Below, piece after piece: positions 8,888 to 17,039 of a stretch of 64,000 bases of DNA. The notes under the pieces are model-generated. The model was not told the DNA's origin. It was given only the letters and a program-made list of their open reading frames with translations, and ran no database searches. The position numbers and the translations under genes are program-made. Each line of letters opens with the position of its first letter. Positions within the stretch are counted from its first letter, which is position 1. Source of the stretch: Acidobacteriota bacterium (GTDB lineage Bacteria; Acidobacteriota; Terriglobia; Terriglobales; Acidobacteriaceae); contig JAJYUB010000013.1 of NCBI GenBank assembly GCA_021792795.1, positions 1 through 64,000 on the forward strand, given 5' to 3'.

Positions 8888-9598
8888 TTAGCCGCGCATC
8901 CATTCCGGCAAGCCGGCGGCGATGGATTCGCGCACGGCATCGATCAGTTCTTCCCGCGTCGAGAAATCGGCGGCGAATAGCGGCGGATGTACATGGATGT
9001 GCGCCACGCCGGGAAAAATCCGCAGACTGCCCTTTCGCATCATGGATTCGGTGCCGTAGATCGAGACCGGAACAATGGGCGCGCCGGTTTGCTGGGCCAG
9101 ATAAAAAGGGCCCTTTTTAAAGGGAAGCAGCTTCCCTGTAGGCGAGCGCGTTCCCTCTGGAAAGGCCGTAATATGCACACCGGCAGCGAGGACCTTTGCG
9201 GCGCTGTCGATACTCTCCCTCGCATCCTCGCGGTTTCCGCGGCGCTCCACCGGCACGAAATCAGCCATCCGCATCGCTATCCCGACAAACGGGATTTTCA
9301 TGAGCGCCTTTTTCAGGAAGACGGCGGAACGGCCTGGGATCAACGGCATAAACAATGGCGGGTCAAGGTTGGAAACATGGTTCGCCATAAAAATGCATGC
9401 CTGGCCTGGCGGGATGTTCTCGAATCCCTGGGCCTCGATGCGAATTCCTCCCAGCCGCAGGCCGGACGACGCAATCCACATGGAGAAGCGATAGAGAAAT
9501 GTCACGTCGCCTGTGATCCAGGTCCACGGAAAACCCAGCAGCGCGCCGATCGGAACCAAGACCGCAAAGTAAAGGAGAATTGCGATCGCGGAAATCAT
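8888..9598 (-). CDS. plsC: 1-acyl-sn-glycerol-3-phosphate acyltransferase
   Basis: A 236-residue lysophosphatidate acyltransferase. It has an N-terminal membrane segment (IAILLYFAVLVPIGALLGF), the catalytic HX4D motif as NHVSNLD (H74, D79), the FVPVERRG block, the glycerol-phosphate-binding FPEGTRS motif, and the fourth block as PIVPVSIYGTE. It transfers the second acyl chain in phosphatidic acid synthesis at the inner membrane. The start codon overlaps the stop of mpl by 4 bases (9595-9598), so it is the last gene of the minus-strand operon purM-purN-dapF-ldcA-mpl-plsC. The alternative is another acyltransferase of the same family acting on a different acceptor. Confidence 0.88.
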   Translation of the reverse strand: MISAIAILLYFAVLVPIGALLGFPWTWITGDVTFLYRFSMWIASSGLRLGGIRIEAQGFENIPPGQACIFMANHVSNLDPPLFMPLIPGRSAVFLKKALMKIPFVGIAMRMADFVPVERRGNREDARESIDSAAKVLAAGVHITAFPEGTRSPTGKLLPFKKGPFYLAQQTGAPIVPVSIYGTESMMRKGSLRIFPGVAHIHVHPPLFAADFSTREELIDAVRESIAAGLPEWMRG

Positions 9599-11079
9599 GG
9601 GGCCACGGCGCGACCCTGGCCGCTGCGAAGGGCCTCTGGGAGCTTTCGATAGATTCCGTCAAAGCCGCCATTGGAAAGGATGGCGACAACGTCTTTCGAT
9701 TGCAGATGCGCGGTGAGGTGGTCGATGATCGCGGCCACGTCGGGCAACTGCCGTGCAGAACGTCCGCGCGCATGAAGCGCCTGCACAATGTGTTCCGGAT
9801 GCAGAATCTGGTCGGCGGGAATGTTCGTTGCCTGGTACACCGCAGCCAGAATGACCTGGTCGGCCAAGGAAAGACTCTCGGTCAGCTCGTGCTCGAAAAC
9901 ATTGCGGCGCAGCGTGTTGGAGCGCGGCTCGACAACCGCCCACAGGCGCGATTCCGGATATCGCAGGCGCAGGGCGCGCAGGGTTTCGCGAATGGCCGTG
10001 GGATGGTGCGCGAAATCGTCGACGATCGTGATGCCGTCGATCTCCGCAATGACTTCCAAGCGCCGCTTGACGCTGCGAAAAGTTCGAAGCGCCGTCTGGA
10101 TGTCTTCCGCGGGAACACCTTGGCCGGCGGCGAGAGCGGCGGCCGCGGTAGCGTTCAACACATTATGTTCGCCAATCATCGGCATCTCTACTTGCAGCCA
10201 CGGCTGCCCATTTTGTTCGATGCGCCAATGGCTGGAGTTGCCATGGATGGCAAGATCGGTTATTCGCCAGGTTGAATCCTGCGCGAAGCCGTAGCGTTCC
10301 ACGGGACAGAAAGCGCGCGCGACGCATTCGGTCACGTTGCTCGATCCATCGAAGGCGACGATGCGTCCTCGTCGAGGGACAAGATTGACCAGGCGTTTGA
10401 ACGCCGTCTTCACGGACTCCAGATCGGCATAGATGTCCGCATGATCGAACTCAACATGGGTGAGGGCCAACGCATCCGGAAAATAGTGGAGGAACTTCGG
10501 TCCCTTGTCGAAGAAGGCTGTGTCATACTCGTCGCCCTCCAAAACAAATGGCCGCGTTGGCCGCAGGGCGAAACTGGAACCGAAATTCTCCGCGATGCCG
10601 CCGATTAAGAACGACGGAGCCAGCGCTGGGTTGTTGGTCGCGGCAGTCTCGTAGATCCATGCCAGCATGCTGGTCGTCGTGGTCTTGCCGTGCGTGCCAG
10701 CGATGACGAGAGATTCGCGATCCACAAGGAATTCTTCGTGAATCAATTGCGCCAGGGAGCGGAAAGGAATGCGTTGGTCCAATACATATTCCAGTTCCGG
10801 ATTGCCTCGCGAAATTGCATTCCCGACGATAACAAGATCGGGCCGCGGCTCCAGGTTCTTTTCAGAAAACGGTTGCGCGATGGGAATGTGAAGCTGCTCC
10901 AGCAAGTTGGACATGGGCGGATACGCGGCCTTGTCGGAGCCGGTGACGTGCCATCCGCGCAACTGCAACATGCCGGCCAGCGAGGCCATGGCACTGCCGC
11001 AGACCCCGATCATATGGACGTGTCGGCCCTGTGTCCCCCTACCTTCGCGGTTTTCCCGTTGGATTGCGTTCATCGTCAT
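9595..11079 (-). CDS. mpl: UDP-N-acetylmuramate:tripeptide ligase (murein peptide ligase)
   Basis: A 494-residue Mur-ligase family protein. The N-terminal dinucleotide-fold domain reads VHMIGVCGSAMASLAGML and GWHVTGSDK. The ATP-binding P-loop is GTHGKTTT at about 128-135, followed by LEGDEYDTAFFD, LTHVEFDHADIYADL and the C-terminal domain (VDDFAHHPTAIRETL, VVEPRSNTLRR). The MIGVCGSAM start and GDEYDTAFFD distinguish Mpl from MurC. Mpl joins the recycled tripeptide L-Ala-D-Glu-meso-DAP to UDP-MurNAc in the cytoplasm. The neighbours ldcA, which releases that tripeptide, and dapF, which makes meso-DAP, fit this role. It overlaps ldcA and plsC by 4 bases each. Confidence 0.93.
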   Translation of the reverse strand: MTMNAIQRENREGRGTQGRHVHMIGVCGSAMASLAGMLQLRGWHVTGSDKAAYPPMSNLLEQLHIPIAQPFSEKNLEPRPDLVIVGNAISRGNPELEYVLDQRIPFRSLAQLIHEEFLVDRESLVIAGTHGKTTTTSMLAWIYETAATNNPALAPSFLIGGIAENFGSSFALRPTRPFVLEGDEYDTAFFDKGPKFLHYFPDALALTHVEFDHADIYADLESVKTAFKRLVNLVPRRGRIVAFDGSSNVTECVARAFCPVERYGFAQDSTWRITDLAIHGNSSHWRIEQNGQPWLQVEMPMIGEHNVLNATAAAALAAGQGVPAEDIQTALRTFRSVKRRLEVIAEIDGITIVDDFAHHPTAIRETLRALRLRYPESRLWAVVEPRSNTLRRNVFEHELTESLSLADQVILAAVYQATNIPADQILHPEHIVQALHARGRSARQLPDVAAIIDHLTAHLQSKDVVAILSNGGFDGIYRKLPEALRSGQGRAVAP

Positions 11080-12050
11080 CCTTCGTTACAAGTGACCGAT
11101 GGCTGGAATCGCAGCGTCGGCGAATTCCTCAGGTCCAGTTCACTGGCAACGCCGATCGGCACCGTAATGTTCCGTTCCAGCACGTGGCCGGAACGCAGTC
11201 CAATCGCGACCGGGCCAGGAAAATAGGCCAGAACACGCATCAGTACCGCGTCCAACAATTCATTCGCATTTCCAGGTTGCACGCAATCCAGCATGGGCCC
11301 GAACACGATACCGCGTACATCCGCCAGCTTCCCTGCCAGGCGCAACTGCAACAGCATGCGGTCGATTTGATATGGCTTGACGCCGATATCCTCCAGAAAC
11401 AGGATCGTTCCTGCCGTTTGAATTTCGTACGGCGTTCCCAGCGAAGCCACCAGCATGGAGAGGCATCCACCATAGAATTTACCCTGCGCGCGACCGGGTT
11501 TCAGGGTGCGCAAGCCTGCTTCCGGCCCAGGCTGCCATGGACGATCCTGCGAGAGCGCAGCCTGCCAACTGACCGAATCGACGCCATTGGGTCGCGCGAA
11601 ATCTCCAGCAGCCATGGGCCCGTGGAACACCACCAGGCCCGTCGCATCGTGGATGTATGTTTCCAGGCTGGTAATGTCGCTGCATGCCACAAAAATTTTC
11701 GGATTCCTTCGAATCAGATCCAGATCGAGTCCGTTCAGCATTTCCGCCGATCCGTAACCGCCACGGTTACAAATGATTGCTTTGACGGAGGGATCGCTGA
11801 AGGCGGCGTGCAAATCCTCCAGGCGCAGCGCTGGAGTGCCGGCAGAATATTGACCATAATGCGCGAGGGCATGGGCTCCCAACTGCGGCCGCAGGCCAAG
11901 AGCGCGCAAGGAACCCATTCCCGTCTGCACCTTGTTCGGATCGAACCAACTGGCCGGAGAAATCAATCGGACGGCATCTTCCGCGCGCAGCGCTGCCGGA
12001 AGAACCGCAGGCTTGGACGCCTTGTCCATCGCTCTCGACGGCACGGTCAT
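11076..12050 (-). CDS. ldcA: LD-carboxypeptidase (peptidase S66)
   Basis: 324 residues from the ATG at 12050, which overlaps the dapF stop as ATGA; a longer reading to 12125 would intrude further into dapF. S66 features: RLISPASWF at the start, AIICNRGGYGSAEML, the nucleophile-containing FVACSDITSL (Ser124), GTILFLEDIGVKPYQIDRML carrying the catalytic Glu, and GHVLERNITVPIG carrying the His. The enzyme removes the terminal D-Ala from the tetrapeptide L-Ala-D-Glu-mDAP-D-Ala in the cytoplasm, giving the substrate of Mpl, whose gene is next in the operon. Confidence 0.9.
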   Translation of the reverse strand: MTVPSRAMDKASKPAVLPAALRAEDAVRLISPASWFDPNKVQTGMGSLRALGLRPQLGAHALAHYGQYSAGTPALRLEDLHAAFSDPSVKAIICNRGGYGSAEMLNGLDLDLIRRNPKIFVACSDITSLETYIHDATGLVVFHGPMAAGDFARPNGVDSVSWQAALSQDRPWQPGPEAGLRTLKPGRAQGKFYGGCLSMLVASLGTPYEIQTAGTILFLEDIGVKPYQIDRMLLQLRLAGKLADVRGIVFGPMLDCVQPGNANELLDAVLMRVLAYFPGPVAIGLRSGHVLERNITVPIGVASELDLRNSPTLRFQPSVTCNEG

Positions 12051-12850
12051 ACCAGCAGGCACTCCCCTTGGGCGATGATTTCCGCAGGTCCCGTCAGCAG
12101 CAGGCTGGAGTCCTTTTTCTCCCACTCAACCCTTTGCTCGCCGCCCTCGGCAGCCACTGTGAGCTTTCGCACGGCCCCTCGCAGTTCAATACTTGCCGCT
12201 GCGGAGGCCGATGAACCGGTGCCAGAGGAGAGGGTCGGCCCGACGCCTCGCTCAAAAATACGGAACTCAATCCTATTTGTATCCGTCACACGCACAAATT
12301 CAACGTTGGTTCCTTTTGGAAAGTCTGGATGCACGCAGATTTCAGATCCTACCTGCTGCCATGGCCGGCCTGCGCAGGAAAAATCCGGCGCGTCCACAAA
12401 GGCGACAAAATGCGGATTGCCAATCGACACATCCGCCCCAACGACGGCGCTTCCATCGCGCAGGGTAACGGTATGGGCCTTCAGAGTTGGAATCCCCATC
12501 TCCGTGGAAATGAGATATCGCGGAGAACTACGCTCCAGAATGCGGCAGTGGCGCAACCCGGCATGGGTGCGGATGGAAAACTCAGTGGCCTCGTCCTCCT
12601 GCGCCAGATAGGCGGCCACGCAGCGTGTGCCGTTGCCGGAGATTTCCCCCTCCGAGCCGTCCGCGTTGAACAGTCGAATGGAATATCCGCCATTGTCGCC
12701 CAGTGTGAGAAATTCAACTCCATCCGCGCCCACTCCCACGTTGCGCGCGCACAGGATTCGCGCGATTTCGGCACAGCGGCCTTCCTCGATCGGCTCGTCG
12801 ACGATCAGAAAATCATTCCCGCAGGCATGTGCTTTTACAAATCGGATCAC
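12047..12850 (-). CDS. dapF: Diaminopimelate epimerase homologue lacking the second catalytic cysteine
   Basis: 267 residues with the two-domain DapF fold. Visible motifs are HACGNDFLIVD, GVGADGVEFL, LFNADGSEGEISGNGTRC with the first catalytic Cys at 77, GNPHFVAF, and IFERGVGPTLSSGTGSS. The usual second active-site motif is ACGTG, with Cys; here it reads SSGTG, with Ser209 in the cysteine position. DapF interconverts LL- and meso-DAP by a two-base Cys-Cys mechanism, so the substitution may lower or alter activity. The ATGA overlaps with purN upstream and ldcA downstream show tight co-translation. The family assignment is secure; the exact reaction is less so. Confidence 0.85.
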   Translation of the reverse strand: MIRFVKAHACGNDFLIVDEPIEEGRCAEIARILCARNVGVGADGVEFLTLGDNGGYSIRLFNADGSEGEISGNGTRCVAAYLAQEDEATEFSIRTHAGLRHCRILERSSPRYLISTEMGIPTLKAHTVTLRDGSAVVGADVSIGNPHFVAFVDAPDFSCAGRPWQQVGSEICVHPDFPKGTNVEFVRVTDTNRIEFRIFERGVGPTLSSGTGSSASAAASIELRGAVRKLTVAAEGGEQRVEWEKKDSSLLLTGPAEIIAQGECLLV

Positions 12851-13485
12851 TTGGCTTCCTCGATCGGGGTTGCGTTCTGCGATGCACGGGCAATATACCG
12901 CCGATCCACAGTGTTGTAATTTCCGCTGAGTACAAGCGCGATGGCTTCGGGGTACGCCACGTGCTCCTGCTCCAGTATGCGCGCGGAAAGGGACGCTTCG
13001 TCATCGCTGTCTAGCACCGGGACAGCGCGCTGCAATACGATCACTCCGTGATCCAGTTGCTCATCCACAAAATGGACAGTACACCCGGTGACAGCGACCC
13101 CGTATTGGAGCGCTTGCGCTTGCGCATCCAGGCCCGGAAACGCAGGCAACAGCGAAGGGTGAATGTTCAAAATGGCTTGCGGATAGGCGGCCACAAATTC
13201 CGGCGACAGCAGCCGCATGTATCCGGCCAGGCAGACCAAGTCCACGTCATGTTGGCGCAAGCAGGCCACAATTTCCGCATCCTGCTCGGCACGCTTTCGC
13301 CCGCGTGCCTCGACCACATGGGTGGCGAGTCCTCGGGCTCTGGCGGCAACAATCCCAGCGGCTTCGGCGCGATTGGAAATGACAATGGAGATTTCCGCGT
13401 CTTCAATCTGGCCGCGATCGATGGCATCGGCAATCGCCAGAAAATTGGAGCCACGACCGGAAAGAAGAATGCCGAGATGCTTCAT
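12847..13485 (-). CDS. purN: Phosphoribosylglycinamide formyltransferase
   Basis: 212 residues. Formyltransferase signature: LGILLSGRGSNFLAI at the N-terminus, DLVCLAGYMRLLSPEF, then the catalytic LNIHPSLLPAFPGLDAQ with the Asn-x-His pair, and TGCTVHFVDEQLDHGVIVLQ with the catalytic Asp. It transfers a formyl group from 10-formyl-THF to GAR in purine synthesis (third step). It directly follows purM, the fifth-step gene, in the same operon with a 6-base gap. Its stop overlaps the dapF start by 4 bases, so purine and cell-wall genes share a transcript. Confidence 0.95.
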   Translation of the reverse strand: MKHLGILLSGRGSNFLAIADAIDRGQIEDAEISIVISNRAEAAGIVAARARGLATHVVEARGRKRAEQDAEIVACLRQHDVDLVCLAGYMRLLSPEFVAAYPQAILNIHPSLLPAFPGLDAQAQALQYGVAVTGCTVHFVDEQLDHGVIVLQRAVPVLDSDDEASLSARILEQEHVAYPEAIALVLSGNYNTVDRRYIARASQNATPIEEAK

Positions 13486-13491
13486 GTCGAA

Positions 13492-14550
13492 TTAGTTGTA
13501 CAACACCCGGCGGTCGCCCTTGATGATTTTTCCAATCACCGCGTGGGGCTCGTTGGCGCGGTCCAGCAGTGCCTTGGCGCGCTTGTACTTCTCCACCGGC
13601 ACAACGCAGATCAACCCGATGCCCATGTTGAAGGTCCGCAGCATTTCGTCGCGCTCCACATTGCCCAGCGACTGCAGGTGGTCGAAAATGGGCAGCGCCG
13701 TCCAGGAACCCAATTCGACCGTGGCGGAAACATGTTTGGGCAGGATGCGGGGCAAATTTTCCGTGATGCCTCCGCCGGTAATGTGCGCCATTCCCGCGAC
13801 CAGGTCGGCCGCCGTCAATTTGCGGATGATGCTGAGATAGCTGCGATGGGTCTTCATCAACGCAATGCCGGCCTTCTCGTGCAATTCATTCACGTATTGT
13901 TCCGGCGTGTACTTGGCCACCTGAAAAAACAGCTTGCGGGCCAGCGAGTATCCATTGGTGTGCAGTCCGGTGGAAGGCAGGCCGACCAGCAAGTCGCCCG
14001 GTCGAATTGCGGCGCCTGTAATGATTTTTTCGCGCTCCACCACGCCCACAATAAACCCGGCCAGGTCGTACTCCCCGTCGTGATAGAACCCCGGCATCTG
14101 CGCGGTTTCTCCGCCGATCAACGCGCAGCCATTAGCGCGGCAGGCGTCGGCCATGCCGGAAACTACTTTCTCCGCTACATCGCCGTCCAGTTTGCTGGAC
14201 GCCAGGTAATCCATGAAAAACATCGGCGTTGCCGCCTGCACGGCAATGTCGTTGACGCAGTGGTTCACCAGGTCCGCGCCGACGGTATGGTGCATGTTCA
14301 TCTGGAAGGCAATCTTCAGCTTGGTCCCGACGCCATCCGCACTGGAAACCAGTACAGGATTTTTGTAGCGCGTGGTGTCCAGCTTGAACAGGCCGCCAAA
14401 GCCGCCAATCTCGCTTAACACCTGCTTGTTGAAGGTCCGCTGGGCAAGATATTTAATGCGCTGTTTGGTGCGGTCGCCGCTGGAAATGTCGACGCCTGCA
14501 TCGGCGTACGTAATCGTGGGAGTTGGCTTGGATGACGACTTGCTGGCCAC
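13492..14550 (-). CDS. purM: Phosphoribosylformylglycinamidine cyclo-ligase (AIR synthetase)
   Basis: 352 residues. Typical PurM order: ITYADAGVDISSGDRTK, IGGFGGLFKLDT, VLVSSADGVGTKLKIAF, DLVNHCVNDIAVQAATPMFF, CALIGGETAQMPGFY, VGLPSTGLHTNGYSL and MAHITGGGITENLPRIL. It closes the imidazole ring (FGAM to AIR) using ATP in the cytoplasm. It heads the minus-strand operon, and the 185-base gap to the divergent hemL gene should hold its promoter. Confidence 0.96.
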   Translation of the reverse strand: MASKSSSKPTPTITYADAGVDISSGDRTKQRIKYLAQRTFNKQVLSEIGGFGGLFKLDTTRYKNPVLVSSADGVGTKLKIAFQMNMHHTVGADLVNHCVNDIAVQAATPMFFMDYLASSKLDGDVAEKVVSGMADACRANGCALIGGETAQMPGFYHDGEYDLAGFIVGVVEREKIITGAAIRPGDLLVGLPSTGLHTNGYSLARKLFFQVAKYTPEQYVNELHEKAGIALMKTHRSYLSIIRKLTAADLVAGMAHITGGGITENLPRILPKHVSATVELGSWTALPIFDHLQSLGNVERDEMLRTFNMGIGLICVVPVEKYKRAKALLDRANEPHAVIGKIIKGDRRVLYN

Positions 14551-14721
14551 AGGCGCGCGTTCCGGGGATGAAGGATGCCGGCAGACTATGTTCTGAAACC
14601 CTAGGGCCTATCACCCGAACGCAACGTCCGATGGGGCAGGTGGAGGAACGGAACAAAACCATACCGGGAAGCAACAGTGTAGCATCGCAGGCTGTTCTCA
14701 TCGGAATTTCGCGGCTCCTCC

Positions 14722-14727
14722 TATACT
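14722..14727 (+). promoter_or_regulatory. Candidate -10 element (TATACT) just before hemL
   Basis: TATACT at 14722-14727 is a good match to the bacterial -10 consensus. No convincing -35 lies 16-18 bases upstream. The hemL ATG begins only 8 bases after it, so transcription from this element would give a message with almost no leader. No Shine-Dalgarno sequence precedes that ATG, which fits such a message, but the match could be chance. Confidence 0.35.
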
Positions 14728-14735
14728 GAATATCG

Positions 14736-16058
14736 ATGACTTCATCTGTACGTTCCATGCAGCTTTCCCGCCAATTGCAGAGGCGAGCAGAAACTCTGTT
14801 GCCAGGAGGCGTCGATTCGCCTGTGCGCGCGTTTCGCGCAGTCGGCGGCGGGCCGCCATTTGTCGTTCGCGCGGAAGGCGCCTATCTCTGGGATGCCGAC
14901 GGCAATCGCTACCTGGACTACTTCGGTTCCTGGGGGCCGATGATTCTGGGCCACGCGGCACCGCAAGTGGTGAAAGCGGTGCAGGAAGCTGCGGCGCGCG
15001 GCGTCAGTTTCGGCGCTTCAACACCCACCGAGGCAGATCTCGCCGAGATGGTCCGCCAGGCATTTCCATCGATCGAGATGTTGCGATTTGTCAGCTCCGG
15101 AACCGAAGCGACGATGTCGGCGATCCGCCTTGCCCGCGCCTTCACCCACCGCAAGCACTTCATCAAATTTGAAGGCTGTTACCACGGTCACTCCGACGCA
15201 CTGCTGGTCAAGGCTGGCTCCGGCATCGCCACACTTGGTATCCCTGGCTCCGCGGGCGTGCCGGAAGAGACCATTCAGCACACCATCGCGCTGCCCTATA
15301 ACGATATCGCCGCCGTCGAGCAAGCCTTCTCTCGATACAAGGACCAGATCGCGTGTGTGATTGTCGAGCCGGTGGTGGGCAATGCCGGTTGCATTCCGCC
15401 GAACCCTGGTTATCTAAAGGCGCTGCGAGCGATCACCGCGCGGGAAGGCGCGCTCCTCATTTTCGACGAAGTGATGACGGGCTTTCGGCTGGCGCTGGGC
15501 GGAGCGCAGGATATCTACGGCATCCAGCCGGACATGACTTGCCTGGGAAAGATTCTCGGCGGCGGCCTGCCGTGTGGCGCCTTCGGCGGACGCGCGGACA
15601 TTATGCGGATGCTGGCGCCGTTGGGCCCGGTCTATCAGGCAGGCACGCTCAGCGGCAATCCGCTGGCCATGGCGGCAGGAATCGCCACCGTTGGAACTCT
15701 GATCGAACGGCGCGATACCATCTACCCGCAGTTGGAGCAGGTTGCTGCCGCCGTGGCGGAAGGCGTGGCCGGTCTCGCTCGCAAGGCAGGAGTTGCCGTC
15801 ACAACCAACCGCGTCGGCTCCATGTTTACCTGGTTCTTTACCGCCGACCCGGTCATCGACTACGACAGTGCCTCACGCTCCAACACCAGCCAATTTGCCG
15901 CCTTCCACCGCGCCATGACGGAGAGCGGTGTATGGCTGCCACCCTCGCAGTTTGAAGCCGCCTTCCTCGGCACCGCGCATGGAGAGGAAGAGATTCGAGC
16001 CACCCTCGCCGCCGCAAAAGAGGCCATGGACAGAGTGGCTGCGCTGGAAACGCATTAG
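14736..16058 (+). CDS. hemL: Glutamate-1-semialdehyde 2,1-aminomutase
   Basis: 440 residues of a class III PLP aminotransferase. Motifs: [18 protein letters not shown] at the start, typical of Hem[18 protein letters not shown], binding the PLP phosphate; [25 protein letters not shown] with the PLP-binding Asp; and [11 protein letters not shown] with the Schiff-base Lys272. It converts glutamate-1-semialdehyde to 5-aminolevulinate, so the organism makes heme by the C5 route. It stands alone on the plus strand, divergent from purM. An alternative start is the ATG at 14757. Neither start has a clear ribosome-binding site. Confidence 0.95.
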   Translation: MTSSVRSMQLSRQLQRRAETLLPGGVDSPVRAFRAVGGGPPFVVRAEGAYLWDADGNRYLDYFGSWGPMILGHAAPQVVKAVQEAAARGVSFGASTPTEADLAEMVRQAFPSIEMLRFVSSGTEATMSAIRLARAFTHRKHFIKFEGCYHGHSDALLVKAGSGIATLGIPGSAGVPEETIQHTIALPYNDIAAVEQAFSRYKDQIACVIVEPVVGNAGCIPPNPGYLKALRAITAREGALLIFDEVMTGFRLALGGAQDIYGIQPDMTCLGKILGGGLPCGAFGGRADIMRMLAPLGPVYQAGTLSGNPLAMAAGIATVGTLIERRDTIYPQLEQVAAAVAEGVAGLARKAGVAVTTNRVGSMFTWFFTADPVIDYDSASRSNTSQFAAFHRAMTESGVWLPPSQFEAAFLGTAHGEEEIRATLAAAKEAMDRVAALETH

Positions 16059-16094
16059 AGGCGATTCTTCTGCGGTTGCCGGGCAGAACCAGGT

Positions 16095-17012
16095 TTACAC
16101 CCACGCCTCGGGCGTGACAAACTCGCAGACTTCGCCGCGCAGCGCGAATTCATCTTTCCAGCGCTGAATCATCCGGTCGACTGCGGCGATGGTGTGACGG
16201 CGATCCTGGCCCAGCGCGGCCTGTCCGCCGTCGTGCAGCAGCGCATTGGTCGCGTATCCACGTCGGGCATTCCTGCGAAAGCTGCGCAGAATATTTCGCT
16301 CCACTGCATCCGGCGTCGTTGCCTTCCAGTCGTATCCCATCGCATTCCACAGCACCGGCGTCAGCCCCAGCTCGCGAGCGGCGCGCAACACGTCGGGTCG
16401 GCGTCCGCCATGGGGCGGGCGAAACCAGTGGATTGCGGTACCCAGCGCATCTTCCAGCGCCGCATTGCAGTCGCGCAACTCCTGCCGGACGAGTCGGGGC
16501 GGCCGAATCAGCAGCAAGGGATGCGTCATAGTGTGGTTGCCGATCAAATGACCTGCGGCGGCCACCGCGCGGGCAATCTCCGGGCGCTGCCGCACAAAAC
16601 GGCCAATCATAAAGAAGGTGGCGCGGACATCGTGTTTCGCCAGGACTTCCAGCAGATGAAAGGTGTCGGGATCGTTGGGGCCGTCGTCGAACGTCAGGGC
16701 AATATGGCTGGGGTTTTTCGCCGCCACCACGCAGCGGCCAAAGAGTTGCGAGGTCGGCCACATGCCCGCGTAGGCGTAGGCTCCCGCAGCCAGGACGCCA
16801 GCCGCCATAGCAGTCACGACAATCGCTCCTGCGCTGGGCGATGCGGGGCGGTTGGCAGCCGCATCAGCCGTTCGCTCAGGCTCGGGAAGGGTGAGGATTT
16901 TTGGCGGAACCATCGCGTTTGAGTGTATCGGAACCGGCTCGGCAGGGGTATCCACAAGGTATCGATTTGTGGCTTGCCGAGTCGCCATGCGCATGCTATC
17001 TTCGACTTTCAT
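16095..17012 (-). CDS. Membrane-anchored polysaccharide deacetylase (NodB homology domain)
   Basis: 305 residues if read from 17012. One transmembrane anchor lies at about residues 62-84 (AIVVTAMAAGVLAAGAYAYAG). The NodB domain follows: IALTFDDGPNDPDT with metal-binding Asp109-Asp110, DVRATFFMIGRF, LIGNHTMTHPLLL with His160 and His164, WFRPPHGGRRPDVL and VLWNAMGYDWK. Such enzymes remove N- or O-acetyl groups from chitin-like or peptidoglycan glycans outside the membrane. A shorter start at ATG 16913 would keep the anchor and leave room for the promoter of the divergent kinase gene at 16974-17002, and may be the real one. Neither start has an obvious ribosome-binding site. Confidence 0.82.
   Translation of the reverse strand: MKVEDSMRMATRQATNRYLVDTPAEPVPIHSNAMVPPKILTLPEPERTADAAANRPASPSAGAIVVTAMAAGVLAAGAYAYAGMWPTSQLFGRCVVAAKNPSHIALTFDDGPNDPDTFHLLEVLAKHDVRATFFMIGRFVRQRPEIARAVAAAGHLIGNHTMTHPLLLIRPPRLVRQELRDCNAALEDALGTAIHWFRPPHGGRRPDVLRAARELGLTPVLWNAMGYDWKATTPDAVERNILRSFRRNARRGYATNALLHDGGQAALGQDRRHTIAAVDRMIQRWKDEFALRGEVCEFVTPEAWV
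16974..17002 (+). promoter_or_regulatory. Sigma-70-type promoter for the deoxynucleoside kinase gene
   Basis: TTGCCG at 16974-16979 and TATCTT at 16997-17002 are separated by 17 bases, the optimal spacing. The kinase ATG follows at 17040, preceded by GAAGGGG as the ribosome-binding site. The promoter lies within the longest reading of the divergent deacetylase gene, which argues for a shorter form of that protein. Confidence 0.5.
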
Positions 17013-17039
17013 TCGCTTTTACTACGAAGGGGATTCGCC

